DNA from: Rhodospirillales bacterium
GTDB lineage: Bacteria > Pseudomonadota > Alphaproteobacteria > UBA8366 > JADFVY01
Direction: 5' to 3'
Assembly (NCBI GenBank): GCA_024644185.1
Contig: JAHELM010000114.1
Location: forward strand, 1-7,280
DNA: 7,280 nucleotides
Positions within the stretch are counted from its first letter, which is position 1; each line of letters begins with the position of its first letter. Below are positions 4,929 to 7,280 of the stretch, piece after piece. Position numbers and translations under genes: made by a program. Under the pieces are notes generated by a model. That model saw only the letters and a list, made by a program, of their open reading frames with translations, was not told the DNA's origin and ran no database searches.

Positions 4929-5498
4929 ATGCGCGACGGAACCGCCACACGGGAGAGGATCGAACGCACGGCAATGCGCCTTTTTGTCGAGAAGGGCATT
5001 GCCGAGACCACGATCCGCGACATTGCCGCCGGCGCGTCGGTGGCCGAGGGCACGCTGTATCGGCACTACCCGAGCAAGGAGGCGCTCGCCTGGGATCTGT
5101 TCCTGCGCAACCTGACCGAACTGGGGCGCATGCTGCAGGAAACGCATCGCCCGCTGACCCATGCAGGCGACAAGATCGCCGCGATGATCCGCCAGTTCTG
5201 CAGGAATTTCGACCAAGACCCGGTGGTGATCAATTACCTGTTTCTGACCCGGCATCAATATTACCAGAGGCTCAATCCCCGCATCCCGAATCCGTATCTT
5301 GTGTTTCGGTCGGTCATTCGCGAAGGCATGGCGCGGGGCGAGATTCCGCGCGGCGATGCCGATGTGGCGACCTCGATGATCATGGGGATCGTGCTTCAGG
5401 TGATCGATTCCAGGATCCTCGGGCGACGCATTCCACAAGGCATCGAAACCCTGGCCGATCGCCTGATCGATGCAACAAAGCGTGTTTTATATATTTGA
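4929..5498 (+). CDS. TetR/AcrR-family transcriptional regulator
   Basis: This 189-residue protein is the usual length for a TetR-family repressor. The N-terminal domain has helix 1 (TRERIERTAMRLFVEKG, residues 7-23) and a helix-turn-helix TTIRDIAAGASVAEGTLYRH (27-46), followed by YPSKEALAWDLF, typical of the family. The C-terminal two thirds is the variable ligand and dimer domain; I cannot infer a ligand. I chose ATG 4929 over an in-frame GTG at 4908 because that GTG lies inside the operator and neither has a clear ribosome binding site. The short distance to the promoter suggests a leaderless message. The identical operator before the next gene (5612-6100) makes that gene the likely target besides autoregulation. 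Confidence 0.92.
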   Translation: MRDGTATRERIERTAMRLFVEKGIAETTIRDIAAGASVAEGTLYRHYPSKEALAWDLFLRNLTELGRMLQETHRPLTHAGDKIAAMIRQFCRNFDQDPVVINYLFLTRHQYYQRLNPRIPNPYLVFRSVIREGMARGEIPRGDADVATSMIMGIVLQVIDSRILGRRIPQGIETLADRLIDATKRVLYI

Positions 5499-5515
5499 TT
5501 TTTTAATGACAATTA

Positions 5516-5530
5516 TGAGTGAGCGTTCAC
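5516..5530. promoter_or_regulatory. Probable TetR operator, copy 2, upstream of the 162-residue protein gene
   Basis: This is an exact second copy of the 15-base site at 4905-4919. It lies 18 bases after the tetR stop and 81 bases before ATG 5612. The AT-rich bases just before it (5482-5516) could supply the promoter, with AATTAT at 5511-5516 as a possible -10, but I see no convincing -35. The copy argues that the regulator also controls the downstream gene. Confidence 0.65.
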
Positions 5531-5611
5531 CCCGATTGATCGGGCCGGGATGCGAAGCGCCGACGGGAGCCACCAGAACCACTCCCGTCACATCAGGAAA
5601 GGACGGGCATC

Positions 5612-6100
5612 ATGTCCATGACGGTCAACTCGACGATGGGGCGGCAACCGCCGATCGCCTCGCCCGCACAACGCCTTCAGGAAATCGCCCGGCGCTGCCA
5701 GCACGGCGAACCCCTGGATCGTCACCTGTCGCGCTGGCTGGGAAGCGCGCTGGATGCCTATCTGGAGCGCACGTCCGAATCCCTGGAGGAGGCGCTCGGG
5801 CTGCGTTATGGCCGTGGCGGCGTGCCCTGGTGGCGCGAGGCGGCAATTCGCCAGCGCGATGCGGCCCTGCGCAAGATGGCCTCGCAGTTTTTCGCCGATC
5901 TGCCGCTTTGCGCGCGCTCCCGGCGTATTGCCGAACTGGCGACGCGTTACGCGGCCACCGCATGGCGCACCGACCGCGACGCCGAGGGGATGCCCCCGTC
6001 TTACGCCATAACCGCACGCGAGCATCTGTGGGTGGCCTTCCGCTCGGGCGCAACCATGCCGCTTGGCGAGCGGCAGATCCGCAATATCATCGCCGGGTGA
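5612..6100 (+). CDS. Uncharacterised 162-residue protein, likely TetR target
   Basis: I do not recognise this protein family. The start ATG 5612 has a strong AGGAAAGGA (5595-5603) eight bases upstream; a second in-frame ATG at 5618 is possible. The protein is soluble-looking, with many Arg residues (about one in seven) and no signal peptide or membrane segment. It appears mostly helical. Notable stretches are LGLRYGRGG, an Arg/Asp-rich helix around IRQRDAALRKMASQFF, a central RYAATAWRTDRDAEG, and a C-terminal GERQIRNIIAG that could be a short helix. I have an impression of similar small helical proteins in other alphaproteobacteria, but cannot name a function. The upstream TetR operator copy suggests inducible expression. 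The gene ends 21 bases from the stop of the convergent peptidase gene. Confidence 0.8.
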   Translation: MSMTVNSTMGRQPPIASPAQRLQEIARRCQHGEPLDRHLSRWLGSALDAYLERTSESLEEALGLRYGRGGVPWWREAAIRQRDAALRKMASQFFADLPLCARSRRIAELATRYAATAWRTDRDAEGMPPSYAITAREHLWVAFRSGATMPLGERQIRNIIAG

Positions 6101-6113
6101 AAGCACCCCGGCG
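6091..6113. terminator. Strong hairpin at the junction of convergent genes
   Basis: CGCCGGGTG (6091-6099) pairs with CACCCCGGCG (6104-6113) around an AAAG loop, giving a 9-bp stem with one bulged C. It overlaps the stop codon of the rightward gene and sits just before the stop of the leftward gene. Neither side has a T tract, so it is not a textbook intrinsic terminator, but its place suggests a transcript end or a barrier to antisense reading. Confidence 0.4.
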
Positions 6114-6121
6114 CGGAGGCC

Positions 6122-6922
6122 TCAGCGGAACTCCACATGCAGATGGTCGTCGTGCCGGGCCGCCCGGCAGCCCTGAAAGCGCAGCCGCGCATCGTCGAGA
6201 CCGAGTCCGTGCTTGAGATGCGGCTCGACGAATATCCGCCGGACCGCGCCCGTGGCCAGCAACGCCTCCACTACCCGCCGCGTGCCCGCGACATCGAAGC
6301 GATAGCCTGCGAACAAGGGTTGCAATGCCGCCAGATCCCACCGCCGCCAGCCGGCCGATCCCGGACAGGACGCGATCGCACCGGCATCCGGCGCCGCATA
6401 GGCGAAATAGCCGATCGGAGAGGGCGACGGCGCCGGCCGGCCCGCCGCATCGACCCAGGCGATCGCGAAATCCACCGCATTCCCGCCGCGGTGGCTGAGA
6501 TGCGGCAACATCGGAAATCCATCGAAGAACGGAAATCCGGCATCGAGATAGTAGAGCCTTGCGCCGCCGCCGTTCCGCAGGGCCGCCGCCGCATCCTCGA
6601 TCGCCTGCCGCGCGGTCACGGTCGCATAGTGCCTGTTCAGCAGGCAGGTCAGCCGCGTATGGGGCGCGTAGCCCTGGTCGGCGAATATCCCGCAGGACAG
6701 CGGCACACGGCCGCCCAGCCGGGCCAGTGGCACGGCCGCCAGCGACACTGCGCCATGGACGGCGAGGAAGAGCAGGGGAAGCAGTGCCGCGCGCGGCGGC
6801 GCGGCCCGATTCAGCCACCGGCGGATTGCCATCGCCAGCAGCAGCGCCAGCCCGCCGGTTTGCGTCAGCGCCGTCAGCAGGACGATCAGCGCGACCGCAA
6901 GCGCCGCGCGGCCTGCCCTCAT
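6122..6922 (-). CDS. Membrane-anchored zinc peptidase-like protein (LAS/MepA-type motifs)
   Basis: This 266-residue protein starts with two hydrophobic segments (about residues 7-32 and 44-66), so it is probably held in the inner membrane with its C-terminal domain in the periplasm. That domain carries SHRGGNAVD (143-151) and ends in HDDHLHVEF (257-265). These fit the H-x6-D and H-x-H zinc motifs of the LAS group of peptidases, which includes MepA and the D-Ala-D-Ala peptidases. Predicted ligands are H144, D151 and H262, with H260 nearby. Four cysteines (77, 93, 186, 252) could form two disulfides. A role in peptidoglycan cleavage is inferred from the motifs; overall similarity to named families is low. 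The start overlaps the sucB stop by ATGA, so translation is probably coupled to it. Confidence 0.75.
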   Translation of the reverse strand: MRAGRAALAVALIVLLTALTQTGGLALLLAMAIRRWLNRAAPPRAALLPLLFLAVHGAVSLAAVPLARLGGRVPLSCGIFADQGYAPHTRLTCLLNRHYATVTARQAIEDAAAALRNGGGARLYYLDAGFPFFDGFPMLPHLSHRGGNAVDFAIAWVDAAGRPAPSPSPIGYFAYAAPDAGAIASCPGSAGWRRWDLAALQPLFAGYRFDVAGTRRVVEALLATGAVRRIFVEPHLKHGLGLDDARLRFQGCRAARHDDHLHVEFR

Positions 6923-7280
6923 ACGTCGATCAGCAGCCGCTGCGGGTCCTCGATCATGTCCTTCAGCCGCACCAGGAATGTCACCGCCTCGCGCCCGTCG
7001 ACGATGCGGTGGTCATAGCTGAGGGCCAGATACATCATGCTGCGGATCTTGATCTCGTCGCCGATCGCGACGGGGCGCTTCTGCACCTTGTGCAGACCCA
7101 GGATCCCCGATTGCGGCGGATTGAGAATCGGCGTCGACAACAGCGAGCCGTAGACCCCGCCATTCGAAATGGTGAAAGTGCCGCCGGACATTTCCTGCAG
7201 CGTCAGCTTGCCGTCACGGGCGCGCCGCCCGAAATCGGCGATGGCCCCCTCGATATCGGCAAAATTCATCCGGTCGGCAT
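6919..7280 (-). CDS. sucB: 2-oxoglutarate dehydrogenase E2, dihydrolipoyl succinyltransferase, C-terminal part
   Basis: This subunit transfers the succinyl group from lipoamide to CoA in the 2-oxoglutarate dehydrogenase complex of the TCA cycle. Only about the last 120 residues are in the window; the frame is open through 7280 and the start lies beyond. The visible part is the end of the catalytic domain. GGTFTISNGGVYGSLLSTP and PPQSGILGLHKVQKRP are typical of SucB. The catalytic motif SYDHRIVDG (codons for H and D near 7009-7011 and 6997-6999) is intact. The ending RLLIDV is also family-typical. The stop TGA overlaps the ATG of the peptidase-like gene. E2 of pyruvate dehydrogenase is a less likely alternative, because the GSLLSTPILNPPQSGILG pattern fits SucB better. 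Confidence 0.93.
   Translation of the reverse strand, partial: ADRMNFADIEGAIADFGRRARDGKLTLQEMSGGTFTISNGGVYGSLLSTPILNPPQSGILGLHKVQKRPVAIGDEIKIRSMMYLALSYDHRIVDGREAVTFLVRLKDMIEDPQRLLIDV

Noticed and set aside
6137..7018. A 293-codon open frame (+) opposite the peptidase-like gene.
   Set aside because: Arg/Gln/Pro-rich with no motif, and it opposes an intact SHxxGxxxD plus HxH protein and the sucB end.

Overview
The window is GC-rich DNA with short intergenic gaps from an alphaproteobacterium. The style of the malic enzyme and 2-oxoglutarate dehydrogenase E2 proteins, together with a small chromosomal ParA set, suggests Rhodospirillales, possibly Acetobacteraceae. That placement is inference from protein style only; no marker gene is present. 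I see no tRNA, rRNA, CRISPR array, insertion sequence or phage gene.

Layout. (1) 1-1638 (+): C-terminal three quarters of an NADP-type malic enzyme of the MaeB kind, with its phosphotransacetylase-like domain. (2) 1755-4797 (+): a ParA module. A first small ParA-like ATPase (1755-2432) has three altered nucleotide-site motifs. A 482-base non-coding stretch with an AT-rich core (2433-2914) follows. Then come a second, intact ParA paralogue (2915-3622), a ribbon-helix-helix (RHH) protein joined to it by an ATGA overlap (3619-4149), and a protein with a possible PAS-like domain (4168-4797). A candidate terminator (4835-4870) ends this block. (3) 4929-6100 (+): a TetR-family regulator and an unrecognised 162-residue protein. 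An identical 15-base site precedes each gene, so the regulator probably controls both. (4) 6122-7280 (-): the 3' end of sucB (E2 of 2-oxoglutarate dehydrogenase), overlapping by ATGA a membrane-anchored zinc peptidase-like gene. This pair converges on the preceding gene, with a hairpin at the junction.

The part most worth attention is the ParA module. Small ParAs without an N-terminal DNA-binding domain, paired with an RHH or adaptor protein, act in plasmid partition (ParF/ParG type) and in intracellular positioning of cargo such as chemosensory clusters or carboxysomes. Here the set sits beside central-metabolism genes and carries a second, motif-degenerate ParA and a possible sensor-like protein. 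Its central intergenic region contains a near-consensus sigma-54 promoter, a perfect CtrA-type box, and several direct and inverted repeats. A 12-base sequence with a GGAC-N-GTCC core occurs once in each parA leader, in opposite orientation, and is a candidate binding site for the RHH protein. The cargo and function cannot be read from this window.
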